From CAVWSM01 sp963798505 (GTDB taxonomy: Bacteria > Actinomycetota > Actinomycetes > Jiangellales > Jiangellaceae), in NCBI GenBank assembly GCA_963798505.1, contig CAWCTX010000019.1:62001-126000 (forward strand): a DNA stretch of 64,000 bases. Direction: 5' to 3'. Below the pieces are notes generated by a model. It made no database searches and had not been told where the DNA came from. It saw only the letters and a program-made list of their open reading frames with translations. The stretch's first letter is position 1. Each line of letters begins with the position of its first letter. Both the position numbers and the translations under genes were made by a program. Positions 40,164 through 48,457 of the stretch are shown in pieces.

Positions 40164-40544
40164 ATGGCGGCATGGACCGAGGACGAACTCTCGAAGATAG
40201 GACAGGCCGAGGAGCTGCGGATCGCCTCAACGCGGCCCGACGGGAGCCTGCGTCCGTACGTGACGATCTGGGTGGTACGGGTCGGTGACGACCTGTTCGT
40301 ACGGTCGGCCTATGGAGCGACCAACCCCTGGTTCCGTCGCGCGCAGGCCAGCGGCACCGGCCGCATCCGCGCTGGTGGCATCGAGCGTGATGTGTCCTTT
40401 GCCGAAGCCGCACCGGATGCGCACGCCGCAATCGATGCCGCCTACCACGCCAAGTACGACCGGCATGGTCCGGCGATCGTCGGCACTGTCGTTGGCCCGA
40501 AGGTCGAGTCGGTGACCATCCGCCTTGTGCCAGCCGGTCGATGA
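40164..40544 (+). CDS. DUF2255 protein
   Basis: ATG 40164 with AAAGGA 10 bases upstream. 126 residues: WTEDELSKIGQAEELRIAST, RPYVTIWVVRVGDDLFVRSA, GATNPWFRRAQASGTGRIRA and the C-terminal AAIDAAYHAKYDRHGPAIVG. This split-barrel-like pattern is characteristic of DUF2255, distantly similar to FMN/PLP-oxidase-type barrels. No known function. Convergent with the winged-helix gene (3-base gap). Confidence 0.8.
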   Translation: MAAWTEDELSKIGQAEELRIASTRPDGSLRPYVTIWVVRVGDDLFVRSAYGATNPWFRRAQASGTGRIRAGGIERDVSFAEAAPDAHAAIDAAYHAKYDRHGPAIVGTVVGPKVESVTIRLVPAGR

Positions 40545-40547
40545 CGG

Positions 40548-41723
40548 TCAGGCGTGCGGGCCGACCGTCACAGCGCCCAGTGTCAGCGTGGGCTTGGCCT
40601 GCATGACCGCGCCCAGCAGGTCGACCTCGTCGTCGAGCTCTCGGCGTTGCGCCGCTGTGAGCCGGCGCAGCGGTTCGACAGTGATGGCGAGCTTCGAACC
40701 GGAGCGCCGCTGGTGCCACACCCCGCCGACCACGCCGTCGACGAGCAGGACAGGGTAGTTGCCGGCCTGGCCGGACGGCGTCAGCGCGCGGGTCGCCGCC
40801 GCGCCCGGGTAGAGCCGCTGCCGGGGTTGACCCGCGACGACGTAGGCGTCGAAGTAGGGCAGCAGGCGGATCCCCGTGTGCGGTTCCTGTGGCGTCGCAG
40901 TGTCGCCGGCCATGGTCCATGCACTCTCTCCATCGAGCTCGACGAGTTCCAGCTCGCTGTCGAGCTCGTCGAACAGCTCGACGGCGCGCCGCGGCGGGAT
41001 GCTCAGCCATCTGGCGAAGTGCTCGGGCGCCGCTGGGCCGTAGGCGTAGAGGTAGCGCGCGAGCAGGGTGCGCAGGGCCGAGTCGCCGTCGTCAGGGCGG
41101 AACCCCGGCAGCCAGCGGTGCGGGTTGGTGTAGGTGACGTTGCGGCCCCGGTTCGGGCCGAAGCAGAGCATCCCGCGGTGCGCGGCGGTGCTGGTGAGCT
41201 GGCGCCAGCGCGGCCACTTGTCCTGGAACGCGTCCATCGTTCGCTCCCCGGCCCACGGACCTGTCCGTTCAACAATCGCGTCGGTCAGCTCGTCGACTGT
41301 CAGTTCGGCATCCGACAGTGCGTCCCCGATGGCTGCGATGACCTCCTCGGCCTCCTCCGGTGTGAAGCGGACGGGCTCAGGATGCAGGGGCACCGACGAC
41401 GGCAGAGCCGATAGCGCTCCGGTCCACATCGGCAGGTCGCGAGTGGGCAGCAGGTGTACGGTGCCGCGCGGACCGAACGTCTTGACCAAGGTGCGGTCGT
41501 CCCAAAGCGCGCGCTGTACGTCGGCGCAAGTTGCGCCGACGATGCGCCGCCCGATCGAAAGCTCGGCTGCGCTCAGGACCTGGGCATGCACCCCGCAGAG
41601 CACGGAAGCGACGTCCGCCGGGTTCAGGTTCTTCGCGGGCTCGGTCAATTGGTGGCGGGCCATCCGCCGCGCCGTGACGCCACTCCAGGTCAACGAGGCC
41701 GCGGCCGTGGACTTCGCGGTCAT
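40548..41723 (-). CDS. Winged-helix DNA-binding protein (AlkZ/HTH_42-like)
   Basis: A complete 391-residue protein. N-terminal segment LTWSGVTARRMARHQLTEPA followed by VASVLCGVHAQVLSAAELSI corresponds to the start of the HTH_42 family. TFGPRGTVHLLPTRDLPMWT, CFGPNRGRNVTYTNPHRWLP, HFARWLSIPPRRAVELF and LLPYFDAYVVAGQPRQRLYP are the later family blocks. Relatives include AlkZ, a DNA glycosylase acting on crosslinks; the catalytic QxQ is not obvious here (HAQ), so activity is uncertain. Divergent from the LLM gene. Confidence 0.82.
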   Translation of the reverse strand: MTAKSTAAASLTWSGVTARRMARHQLTEPAKNLNPADVASVLCGVHAQVLSAAELSIGRRIVGATCADVQRALWDDRTLVKTFGPRGTVHLLPTRDLPMWTGALSALPSSVPLHPEPVRFTPEEAEEVIAAIGDALSDAELTVDELTDAIVERTGPWAGERTMDAFQDKWPRWRQLTSTAAHRGMLCFGPNRGRNVTYTNPHRWLPGFRPDDGDSALRTLLARYLYAYGPAAPEHFARWLSIPPRRAVELFDELDSELELVELDGESAWTMAGDTATPQEPHTGIRLLPYFDAYVVAGQPRQRLYPGAAATRALTPSGQAGNYPVLLVDGVVGGVWHQRRSGSKLAITVEPLRRLTAAQRRELDDEVDLLGAVMQAKPTLTLGAVTVGPHA

Positions 41724-41741
41724 GGATGCCCATTCTGAAGC

Positions 41742-42761
41742 ATGAAGAAGATCGGGTTCCTGTCATTCGGCCACTGGACGGCGTCGCCGCAGTCGAGGAC
41801 TCGCTCTGCCGCCGACGCACTGCTGCAGTCGATCGATCTCGCGGTCGCGGCTGAAGAGATCGGAGCCGACGGCGCGTTCTTTCGGGTGCACCACTTCGCG
41901 CGCCAGTTGTCCTCTCCGTTCCCGCTGCTCGCTGCCATCGGGGCCAGGACCAGCCGGATCGAGATCGGGACCGGCGTGATCGACATGCGCTATGAGAACC
42001 CGCTCTACATGGCCGAGGATGCGGGTGCCGCAGACCTGATCTCCGGTGGCCGGCTTCAGCTCGGCATCAGTCGAGGGTCACCGGAGCAGGTGATCGACGG
42101 GTATCGCCACTTCGGCTATACCCCGGCCGAGGGTTCCGACCATGCGGCCATGGCCAGAGAGCACACTCGGGTCTTTCTCGACGTGATCACAGGTGAGGGG
42201 TTCGCGCAGCCCAACCCGCGCCCGATGTTCCCCAACCCGCCCGGCCTGCTGCGGATCGAGCCGCACTCGCCGGGGCTTCGCGACCGCATCTGGTGGGGTG
42301 CTGGATCCCGACAGACGGCCGAGTGGGCCGCAGAGCAGGGCATGCACTTGATGAGCTCGACGCTGCTCACCGAGGACACCGGGGTTCCGTTCCACCAGCT
42401 TCAGGCCGAGCAGATCCAGCGGTTCCGTGATGCCTGGAAGGCCGCCGGCCACCAAGGCGAGCCGCGCGTATCGGTCAGCCGCAGCATCTTTCCGGTCGTC
42501 AGCGACATGGACCGGGCGTACTTCGGTCACGAGGCCGGTAGCCAGGACCAGGTCGGATACCTCGACGGCGGGCCGGCCCGATTCGGAAAGAGCTACGTCG
42601 GAGAGCCCGATGAACTCGTGAAGCAACTTGCGGAGGATGAGGCGATCGCAGCCGCGGACACCCTGCTCCTCACGGTTCCGAACCAGCTCGGCGTCGACTA
42701 CAACGCTCATGTCATCGAGAGCGTGCTCGGCCACCTTGCACCCGAGCTTGGCTGGCGCTGA
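41742..42761 (+). CDS. LLM class flavin-dependent oxidoreductase
   Basis: A complete 339-residue protein from ATG 41742. Luciferase-like barrel: IGFLSFGHWTASPQSRTRSA, GADGAFFRVHHFARQLSSPF, SRIEIGTGVIDMRYENPLYM, DLISGGRLQLGISRGSPEQV and IWWGAGSRQTAEWAAEQGMH. The FRVHHF segment with its His pair is typical of the alkanal-monooxygenase-like branch. Uses FMN/FAD or F420. Substrate unknown. The stop is about 110 bases before a small membrane peptide gene. Confidence 0.9.
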   Translation: MKKIGFLSFGHWTASPQSRTRSAADALLQSIDLAVAAEEIGADGAFFRVHHFARQLSSPFPLLAAIGARTSRIEIGTGVIDMRYENPLYMAEDAGAADLISGGRLQLGISRGSPEQVIDGYRHFGYTPAEGSDHAAMAREHTRVFLDVITGEGFAQPNPRPMFPNPPGLLRIEPHSPGLRDRIWWGAGSRQTAEWAAEQGMHLMSSTLLTEDTGVPFHQLQAEQIQRFRDAWKAAGHQGEPRVSVSRSIFPVVSDMDRAYFGHEAGSQDQVGYLDGGPARFGKSYVGEPDELVKQLAEDEAIAAADTLLLTVPNQLGVDYNAHVIESVLGHLAPELGWR

Positions 42762-42872
42762 GGCTGTCGCCTGCGTGATTGGTTTGACGTGAAGGGGGTA
42801 TGCCTGTGCTGGCCCCGACCGGAGCCAGGACGTCACGTCCAGATCGCGTTCCACGTGGTGATTGGAGGATTC

Positions 42873-42944
42873 ATGAGTACGCGTGCTATCGCGATCGCTG
42901 CCCTGGTGATCGCGGTTCTCTTGGTCATCCTGTTTGTCGTCTGA
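42873..42944 (+). CDS. 23-residue single-pass membrane micropeptide
   Basis: ATG 42873 is preceded by an ideal GGAGG at 42864-42868. The peptide starts MSTRAIAIAALVIAVLLVIL and ends FVV before TGA at 42942-42944. A short polar/basic N-terminus followed by one hydrophobic helix predicts insertion with the N-terminus in the cytoplasm. The strong RBS, the purely hydrophobic codon choice and the position in an otherwise empty gap support a real gene. No homologue is recognised. Confidence 0.6.
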   Translation: MSTRAIAIAALVIAVLLVILFVV

Positions 42945-42999
42945 GCAGAGACGGTCGGCCACACGCTGCACCGCACAACTCTCGGGATGTTTAGGCTTG

Positions 43000-43011
43000 A
43001 CTTATATAAGT
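43000..43011. promoter_or_regulatory. AT-rich palindromic operator before the ArsR gene
   Basis: ACTTATATAAGT is a perfect 12-base palindrome, striking in a 70% GC context. It sits 23 bases before the GTG of the ArsR-type gene, overlaps the 3' end of a TTGACT (42997-43002) and contains a -10-like TATAAG. It is a likely autorepression site. Confidence 0.65.
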
Positions 43012-43033
43012 AACGAGTGACACTCTATGTGTC

Positions 43034-44068
43034 GTGCAGGCCTTCGATGTGCTCGGCGACCCGGTGCGACGCCGGATCTTGGAGCTTCTCGCTGACGGCG
43101 AGCAGCCCGCCGGCACGGTCACCGGGGTCATCCAGCGCGAGTTCGGGATCTCGCAGCCGGCGGTGTCCCAGCACCTGAGAGTGCTGCGGGAGTCCGGGTT
43201 CGCGACCGTCCGCGCGGACGGGGCCCGACGCCTGTACGCCGTCGACGCGGCGCCGCTTCGGGAAGTCGACGTCTGGCTGGACCACTTCCGCCAGTTCTGG
43301 ACCCAGCGCCTCGATGCGCTGGGCACCGAGCTCGCGCGGGGGCGGCGCGAGCGCCGCACCAAGCCGTCACACGAAGAGGGAGGGAGACACGTGATCGACA
43401 TCGTCGACCAGATCAACGCCACCCACCGGGAGATCGGCAACCACCCGGTCGGCGACGGCGAAGGGCGGTCGCTGCTGCTGCGTCGCACCTATGACGCGCC
43501 CATCGAGGACGTGTGGAGCGCCTGCACCAACCCCGATCGGATCAGCCGATGGCTGGCCCCGATCGACGGCGACCTGCGGCTCGGCGGCGCGTACCAGCTC
43601 AAAGACAACGCCAGCGGGACGATCCTGCGCTGCGAGGAGCCCCACCTGATCAAGGTGACGTGGGCTCTCGGCGAAGGCATGCTCACCGAGGTCGAGGTCC
43701 GTCTCGCCCGCGGGGAAGCAGGCGGCACCGTCATGGAGTTGGAGCACTCCTCACCAGCCGAGATCGTCGACGAGCTGGTGCGCAGCTACGGGCCGGGGGG
43801 GACTATCGGGATCGGAGGCGGCTGGGACCTCACACTGCTCGGCCTCGACCTGTTCCTCCGTGGCGCGGAGTTTGACCCGGCTACCTGGGAAGACACACCC
43901 GAAGCGAAGGATTTCGCCACCCGCAGCTGCCACGCCTGGGGACCCGTGATCCAAGCCGCCTGGGGAACCAGTGACGACGACATCGGCGCGGCCATCGCGT
44001 TCGGAGTGCAGCACTTCGCCCCCGAGCCCGAGGCCGCGGGGTCGCCGGATCGACAGGCGTCAACCTAG
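43034..44068 (+). CDS. ArsR-type repressor joined in frame to an SRPBCC (AHSA1) domain
   Basis: A single 344-residue frame. Residues 1-105 are an ArsR winged helix (VLGDPVRRRILELLADGEQP, FGISQPAVSQHLRVLRESGF, GARRLYAVDAAPLREVDVWL). Residues about 120-330 are an AHSA1-type SRPBCC domain (RSLLLRRTYDAPIEDVWSAC, ISRWLAPIDGDLRLGGAYQL). In most genomes these are two adjacent genes. An internal GTG at 43391 with GAGGGAGGGAG upstream could start a separate SRPBCC protein, so the join may be a true fusion or an indel effect. There are no Cys-rich metal sites. Confidence 0.8.
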   Translation: MQAFDVLGDPVRRRILELLADGEQPAGTVTGVIQREFGISQPAVSQHLRVLRESGFATVRADGARRLYAVDAAPLREVDVWLDHFRQFWTQRLDALGTELARGRRERRTKPSHEEGGRHVIDIVDQINATHREIGNHPVGDGEGRSLLLRRTYDAPIEDVWSACTNPDRISRWLAPIDGDLRLGGAYQLKDNASGTILRCEEPHLIKVTWALGEGMLTEVEVRLARGEAGGTVMELEHSSPAEIVDELVRSYGPGGTIGIGGGWDLTLLGLDLFLRGAEFDPATWEDTPEAKDFATRSCHAWGPVIQAAWGTSDDDIGAAIAFGVQHFAPEPEAAGSPDRQAST

Positions 44069-44689
44069 GCCGGTCAGGAATCGGATCTTTCCCTGGACGG
44101 TGATGCGGTAGCTCACCCGGTGCAGGATGGCGTCGTTGTCGCGCACTGCCAGGTCCACGATCATGCCGCTCAGCAGCCCCTGGATCGTGTTTCCGGTCAC
44201 GGCTTCGGTGCCCGGACGGGATAGCGGACTCCACCGATCGACGGCGAACCCGGCGTTGATGGACTGGTTCTGGTCGAAGATCGAGCTCAGGGTGGCAAAC
44301 GGATACCAGTCCTCGACCTGCATCCACGGAAACCAATCTCGTCCGGGGGTGCCAGGCGGGCCCGGGATCGAGTACCGGCTGAGGGCGGACATCAGGGCGC
44401 TGCCGAGGTTTGGAGAGATCAGCAGCTGGTCGTGGTGCCAGAACTGGGGACTCTTCCCCTGCATGTCAACGAGTGCCACCCCGTTCGTCTGGAAGATCCA
44501 GCGTTGGTCGGCGATGCCCGTAGGCGGAGGCTCGGTGACTGCCGCAGCCGCCGGCGTGATGAAGTGGGACTGACTCTCGTACGCAAGGACGAATAACACG
44601 GCACTCAACGCTCCTTGTCGAAGTCCCGCCCATGGACGCACCATCCACCGGGCTCGGCCGGCTAGCCTCACGAAAGAGAGCCGCGCCAC
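44060..44689 (-). CDS. Hypothetical exported or anchored protein
   Basis: Unrecognised protein of 209 residues (GTG 44689) or 194 (ATG 44644). The N-terminus is basic with a hydrophobic stretch (GALSAVLFVLAYESQS) followed by PAAAAVTEPPPTG, compatible with a signal anchor and linker. The body is rich in Trp, Asp and Pro (WIFQTNG, PGRDWFPWMQVEDWYPF) and has no Cys. No motif assigned. It overlaps the 3' end of the convergent ArsR-SRPBCC gene by 9 bases. Confidence 0.5.
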   Translation of the reverse strand: MARLSFVRLAGRARWMVRPWAGLRQGALSAVLFVLAYESQSHFITPAAAAVTEPPPTGIADQRWIFQTNGVALVDMQGKSPQFWHHDQLLISPNLGSALMSALSRYSIPGPPGTPGRDWFPWMQVEDWYPFATLSSIFDQNQSINAGFAVDRWSPLSRPGTEAVTGNTIQGLLSGMIVDLAVRDNDAILHRVSYRITVQGKIRFLTGLG

Positions 44690-44742
44690 CGCCGGCCTGA
44701 TACACGGCCAAGTTGTCCGCCCGCTGGCCTACGGTGACAGCC

Positions 44743-45393
44743 ATGGCTGAGCTGATCACCCCCAAGCAGTTCCACGACGCCACCGGCGTCGACGACTGGC
44801 GAGTCTTGTGGTCGGTTGCCTTCGCGGTCTTCCGCACGGGCGACTTCGCCACGGGCTTGAAGCTGGTCAACGAGATCGGACGCGTCGCTGAGGCGGCGGG
44901 CCACCATCCGGATCTCAACCTGCGTTCCGGCGTGTTGGAGGTTCGGCTGGTCACCAAGGAGCACTGGTCGCTGACCGACCTCGACCTGTCCCTGGCCAGA
45001 CAGATCTCTGAGGCCGCCAAGGCGCTCGGCGTCCGTGCCGACCCCGACCACACCCGGACCTGGGAGTTCGCCCTCGACGCCCTCGACGTCGACAAGGTGC
45101 GCACGTTCTGGTGCGCGGTGTTGGGCTACGAAATGGTGGGCGAGTCCGACATCGGCGACCCCGACGGTCTGTACCCGCCGGTCTACGTGCAGCAGATGGC
45201 CGAGATGCGCACGGGCCGCAACCGCATTCACATCGACGTCGCGGTCCCGCACGACCAGGCCGAAGCCCGCGTGGCCGCCGCTCTGGCAGCCGGCGGCACC
45301 CTGGTCAACGACAAGTTCGCCCCGATGTGGTGGACGCTGGCCGACCCCGAGGGCAACGAGGTCGACCTCGCCACCTGGATCGGCCGCGACTGA
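44743..45393 (+). CDS. Pterin-4a-carbinolamine dehydratase fused to a VOC domain
   Basis: A continuous 216-residue frame from ATG 44743. Residues 1-100 are a PCD/DCoH-type domain: the active-site block AAGHHPDLNLR with the tandem His-His-Pro and the later VRLVTKEHWSLTDLDLSLAR with its conserved helix. Residues 110-215 form a VOC domain (FALDALDVDKVRTFWCAVLG, RTGRNRIHIDVAVPHDQAEA, WWTLADPEGNEVDLATW). PCD recycles oxidised pterin cofactor; the VOC half has a candidate metal His/Glu pair (HIDV, NEVDL). The fusion suggests a pterin-linked activity, but the reaction is unknown. Confidence 0.85.
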   Translation: MAELITPKQFHDATGVDDWRVLWSVAFAVFRTGDFATGLKLVNEIGRVAEAAGHHPDLNLRSGVLEVRLVTKEHWSLTDLDLSLARQISEAAKALGVRADPDHTRTWEFALDALDVDKVRTFWCAVLGYEMVGESDIGDPDGLYPPVYVQQMAEMRTGRNRIHIDVAVPHDQAEARVAAALAAGGTLVNDKFAPMWWTLADPEGNEVDLATWIGRD

Positions 45394-45621
45394 TCCCCGA
45401 CTCGACCGGCACCGACGACGAGGAGGTCTTGCGGAAGCTGTCAGGTCCCGGTGTCGGTCGGCCCCGGCATTGCAGTCGTCTGGGCGGCGGGAGTGTCGGC
45501 CGCTGCTGCCACCGTGTCGCCACGGGGATGACCAGAGGGCTGTGGGTCGATCGGCGGCCGGAACGCGCTGAAAGCGGCCGGGAAATCGCTGTGGACAGCC
45601 GCCACGCGTCCCTGTGACCTG

Positions 45622-45640
45622 CTATTCTGGACGTATGTTC
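45622..45640 (+). promoter_or_regulatory. Leaderless promoter and SOS-box-like site at the DUF222 gene start
   Basis: A -10-like TATTCT at 45623-45628 ends six bases before ATG 45635, predicting a leaderless transcript. CTGGAC-GTAT-GTTCGA spans the start codon and resembles the actinobacterial LexA box TCGAAC-N4-GTTCGA: right half perfect, left half matching at three of six positions, spacing exact. Confidence 0.4.
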
Positions 45641-46946
45641 GAAGACCTGACCGGTGCCGAGCTGGCCGCCGCGATCGCCGCGGTCACCGACCCGGGCGGC
45701 CTGTCCACCCCGGACGCGCTGGACATGCTGGTCGCCGCCGAGAAGCTGATCGGCTGGGCACACGCGGTGCAGGCCGAGGCCACCCTCGCGCGTCCTCGAC
45801 CCCTACCGGGCGCCGCTGCCCGGCTTCGACCCGGTCGTGGAGATCGGCGCCGCGCTGGGCGCCTCGATCCGCACCGGGAACGCCAAGGGCATCTTCGCCT
45901 ACGGGCTGGCCCGGCTCCCGCGTCGCACGCGAGTTGCTGCTGTCCGGCCGGATCAGCCTGCCCCGGGTGCGCAAGCTGATCACCGAAACCCAATCCTGTG
46001 ACGACGCGGTCGCCGCCGAGGTCGACGCCCAGCTGTCCCCGCACGCCCACCGGTGGAGCGTCGCCGAACTCGGCCGCCGCGCCGCCCGGCTGATCGGCGA
46101 GCTCGACCCCGACGGGGTCCGCCGACGCCACGAACGCCAACGCGCCGAACGCTTCGTGGAGTGGGAGGCGTGCGGCGACGGGATGGGCTGGATGAACCTG
46201 TACGGGCCGGCCGAGGACCTGGCCGCCGCCTACACCGCGATCAACGACCAGGCCCTCGCGAAGCGCCGCGCCGGCGACCAGTCGCCGATGGGGGTGTTGC
46301 GGTTCGACGCCGCGATCGGCCTGCTCACCGGCCGCGCCGACAGCACCGAGTCGGCCGGCCGGCCGGTGGTCCGGCTCACCGTGCCGGCCCAGACCCTGCT
46401 CGGACTCTCGGATGCGCCCGGCCACCTCGACGGTGCCGGCCCGGTGCCCGCCCACGTCGCCCGCCGGCTCGCCGCGCAGGCCCAGGTGTGGGAACGGATC
46501 CTGACCGACCCGGCCACCGGCGCACCCTGCAGCCATGACCGGCGCCGGTATCGGCCCACCGAGGCGATGCGCCGACGCGTCCTCGACCGTGACCGGCACT
46601 GCCGCGCGCCCGGCTGTGACGCGCCGGTGTGGCGCTGCGACGCCGACCACGACACCCCATGGCCGGCCGGTGTGACGTGTGAGTGCAACCTGACCACCTT
46701 CTGCCGCCGCCACCACAACGCGAAGACCCACGGCAGGGTGGACCACCAAGCTCGCACCCGGACGGCACCCTGACCATGACCAGCCCCCTCGGCAGGGTCT
46801 ACACCACCAAGGTCGAGCCACTGCCGCACCAACCCGACTGGCCCGACCAACACGGCCCACCCGACATGTCAGACGACGAGTCCTGGCAGGCCGAGCACCT
46901 CCTACACCTGATCGCCGACCCCTACCACCTCGACGACGCCGCGTAA
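45635..46946 (+). CDS. DUF222 / HNH endonuclease (13E12 repeat family), three frameshifts
   Basis: Repaired length is about 436 residues. It starts MFEDLTGAELAAAIAAVTDP; DUF222 continues as ALGASIRTGNAKGIFAYGLA and RELLLSGRISLPRVRKLITE through FVEWEACGDGMGWMNLYGPA. The HNH domain is RRVLDRDRHCRAPGCDAPVW, CDADHDTPW and CNLTTFCRRHHNAKTHG, with its CxxC, DH and RHH set complete. Indels near 45790, 45920 and 46735 break the frame; the end (LPHQPDWPDQHGPPDMSDDE) stops at 46946. Only distantly similar to the copy at 7525. Probably a damage-linked nuclease; role unproven. Confidence 0.85.
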
Positions 46947-47013
46947 TGTCGACGGGGCCATCACCTGGCTACGCGCGCTGGCGACGCGTCCTGTGTCGGT
47001 TTAGCGTGCCGAT

Positions 47014-47391
47014 GTGAGACGGGCCCCGCATGAGAACGTCGCGACGGTGCTGGTGGACCCGCGTGTGCTTGCCGACCTCGAGCTCGGGTTGATGACGCTG
47101 GACCTGCGGGTATGGCCGGTGGCAACCGCGCCCATCTGCGCCGACGGCGCCCGTATGTCGTTCCAGGTCCGTCACCGATTGCTGATGCGCCACCGCGGGG
47201 AATGGGATATCGCCGCGGATTGGACGCCGGTGTGGATCGGTTTCGGTGCCACGTGGCAGAACGGTGACGAGCCGCTGCCCTGGGCCGCTCATGATGCTCT
47301 ATGGCGGGCGCTGGACTCGTACGGACCCCGTGTGCGTTTTCACCGGAGGCTCGGTGGAGTTCGCCGCCTGCCCTTGCCGAGAGACGCCTGA
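47014..47391 (+). CDS. Hypothetical protein
   Basis: Open frame of 125 residues from GTG 47014, with a reasonable codon pattern and segments such as VLVDPRVLADLELGLMTLDL and WDIAADWTPVWIGFGATWQN. No domain recognised. The opposite strand also has an open frame over most of it (46969-47292), so the assignment is tentative. Lies between the DUF222 gene and the convergent DDN-type gene. Confidence 0.4.
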   Translation: MRRAPHENVATVLVDPRVLADLELGLMTLDLRVWPVATAPICADGARMSFQVRHRLLMRHRGEWDIAADWTPVWIGFGATWQNGDEPLPWAAHDALWRALDSYGPRVRFHRRLGGVRRLPLPRDA

Positions 47392-47402
47392 TGCGTCAGG
47401 AG

Positions 47403-47908
47403 TCACCGGGATGCGTCAGATCGTGGTTCCAGGATGACCACTGCAGTTTCGGACGTGCGCATTGCTGCGTAGCCGTCCAGCTGCATGTCGATGTCACGCC
47501 ACCTGGCCCACAGCCTCGCCCTTTCCGCACCCGCGGCGGCGCGTGCGATCACCGGTCGCGACTGGCCGACCAGCTCAACGGCGGCGTCCGGATGTGCCTG
47601 GAGGTTGAGCCACCAGGAAGGCTCCGGATCGGCCCAGCCGTTCATGGCCAAGGTGACAAGGTTCGGACCATCCTCGAAATATCCGACGATCACACGGTGG
47701 TCCCGCCCGGTGCGCCGCCCCGTGGTCGTGAGCCGCAACGTGCCCCACCGCCCAGGTCTGGGACGCCATAGTCCGATGCGGCCACCGCTGACACGGCAGA
47801 CCGCTCGGTGCAACGACCACGCGAGGCGGATGAACCACCGAGGGGGAAGCCGCGGACCTCGACCGCCGCCGTCGAGTCGTCGCGGGAGGCAACCAGCCGG
47901 CGGCTCAT
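47403..47908 (-). CDS. DDN-type deazaflavin (F420)-dependent nitroreductase-like protein, one frameshift
   Basis: ATG 47908 overlaps the stop of the RNA ligase gene (ATGA). After an indel near 47850 the main domain reads RWFIRLAWSLHRAVCRVSGG, LWRPRPGRWGTLRLTTTGRR, DHRVIVGYFEDGPNLVTLAM and NGWADPEPSWWLNLQAHPDA. This is the DUF385/DDN split barrel; the TTTGRRTG loop binds F420 phosphate in characterised members. About 168 residues repaired. Reduces quinones or nitro compounds with F420H2 in known relatives. Expressed with the RNA ligase and trpS. Confidence 0.82.
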
Positions 47909-48450
47909 GGGACCGCCGACGGCGCCGGCAGCGGACCGCCCAGCGCGAACTCCCGCTGCGGGCGCCAGACGCCGTCTGCGCCGTGCTCATAGAGCGCGAA
48001 CGCGCGGATGTCGACGATGCAGTCGTAGGACGCAAGCTCCGCGAATGCGCGATCGAGAGCGGCGTCGTCGAGGTGGTGGGCGACGGTCACGTGCGGGTGG
48101 TACGGGAACGGGAGAGCAACCTCGAGCAGCCCGTTGCGCACGGCACCGGACAGCATCTCGCACTGGGCAATGCCCTCGATGACCGCGACGAACACCACCG
48201 GCGAGACCGGCCGAAACGTGGCAGTCCCCCGCAGGTGCAGCCGGAAGGGCGCCGTGCCCGCCGCCACCGACTTGAGGTGACGCTCGATCTCGGGCAGGTT
48301 CTCTGCTTCGACCTCGGTGGGCGGCATCAGAGTCACGTGTGTGGGGATCGACGCGGCCATCGCATCGCCGAACGACGCCCGGTAGCGCCGCAGCTCCGAT
48401 CCGTACGGCTCCGGAATGGGTAGAGCCACCCCGATGGTGCGAAGCGCCAC
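47905..48450 (-). CDS. 2'-5' RNA ligase family (2H phosphoesterase) protein
   Basis: GTG 48450 starts 8 bases after the trpS stop; the longer open frame is antisense or overlaps trpS and is rejected. 181 residues with both catalytic HxT motifs of the 2H superfamily: IPTHVTLMPP and YHPHVTVAHH, about 90 residues apart. Members act on 2'-5' or cyclic phosphodiester RNA ends, often in tRNA processing. Coupled by ATGA to the DDN-type gene downstream. Confidence 0.85.
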   Translation of the reverse strand: MALRTIGVALPIPEPYGSELRRYRASFGDAMAASIPTHVTLMPPTEVEAENLPEIERHLKSVAAGTAPFRLHLRGTATFRPVSPVVFVAVIEGIAQCEMLSGAVRNGLLEVALPFPYHPHVTVAHHLDDAALDRAFAELASYDCIVDIRAFALYEHGADGVWRPQREFALGGPLPAPSAVP

Positions 48451-48457
48451 TGCGCGA

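Noticed and set aside
46969..47292. Minus-strand frame of 107 codons after the second DUF222 gene
   Set aside because: No RBS or motif and it competes with a slightly better plus-strand frame; neither is strong, so only the plus-strand one is listed.
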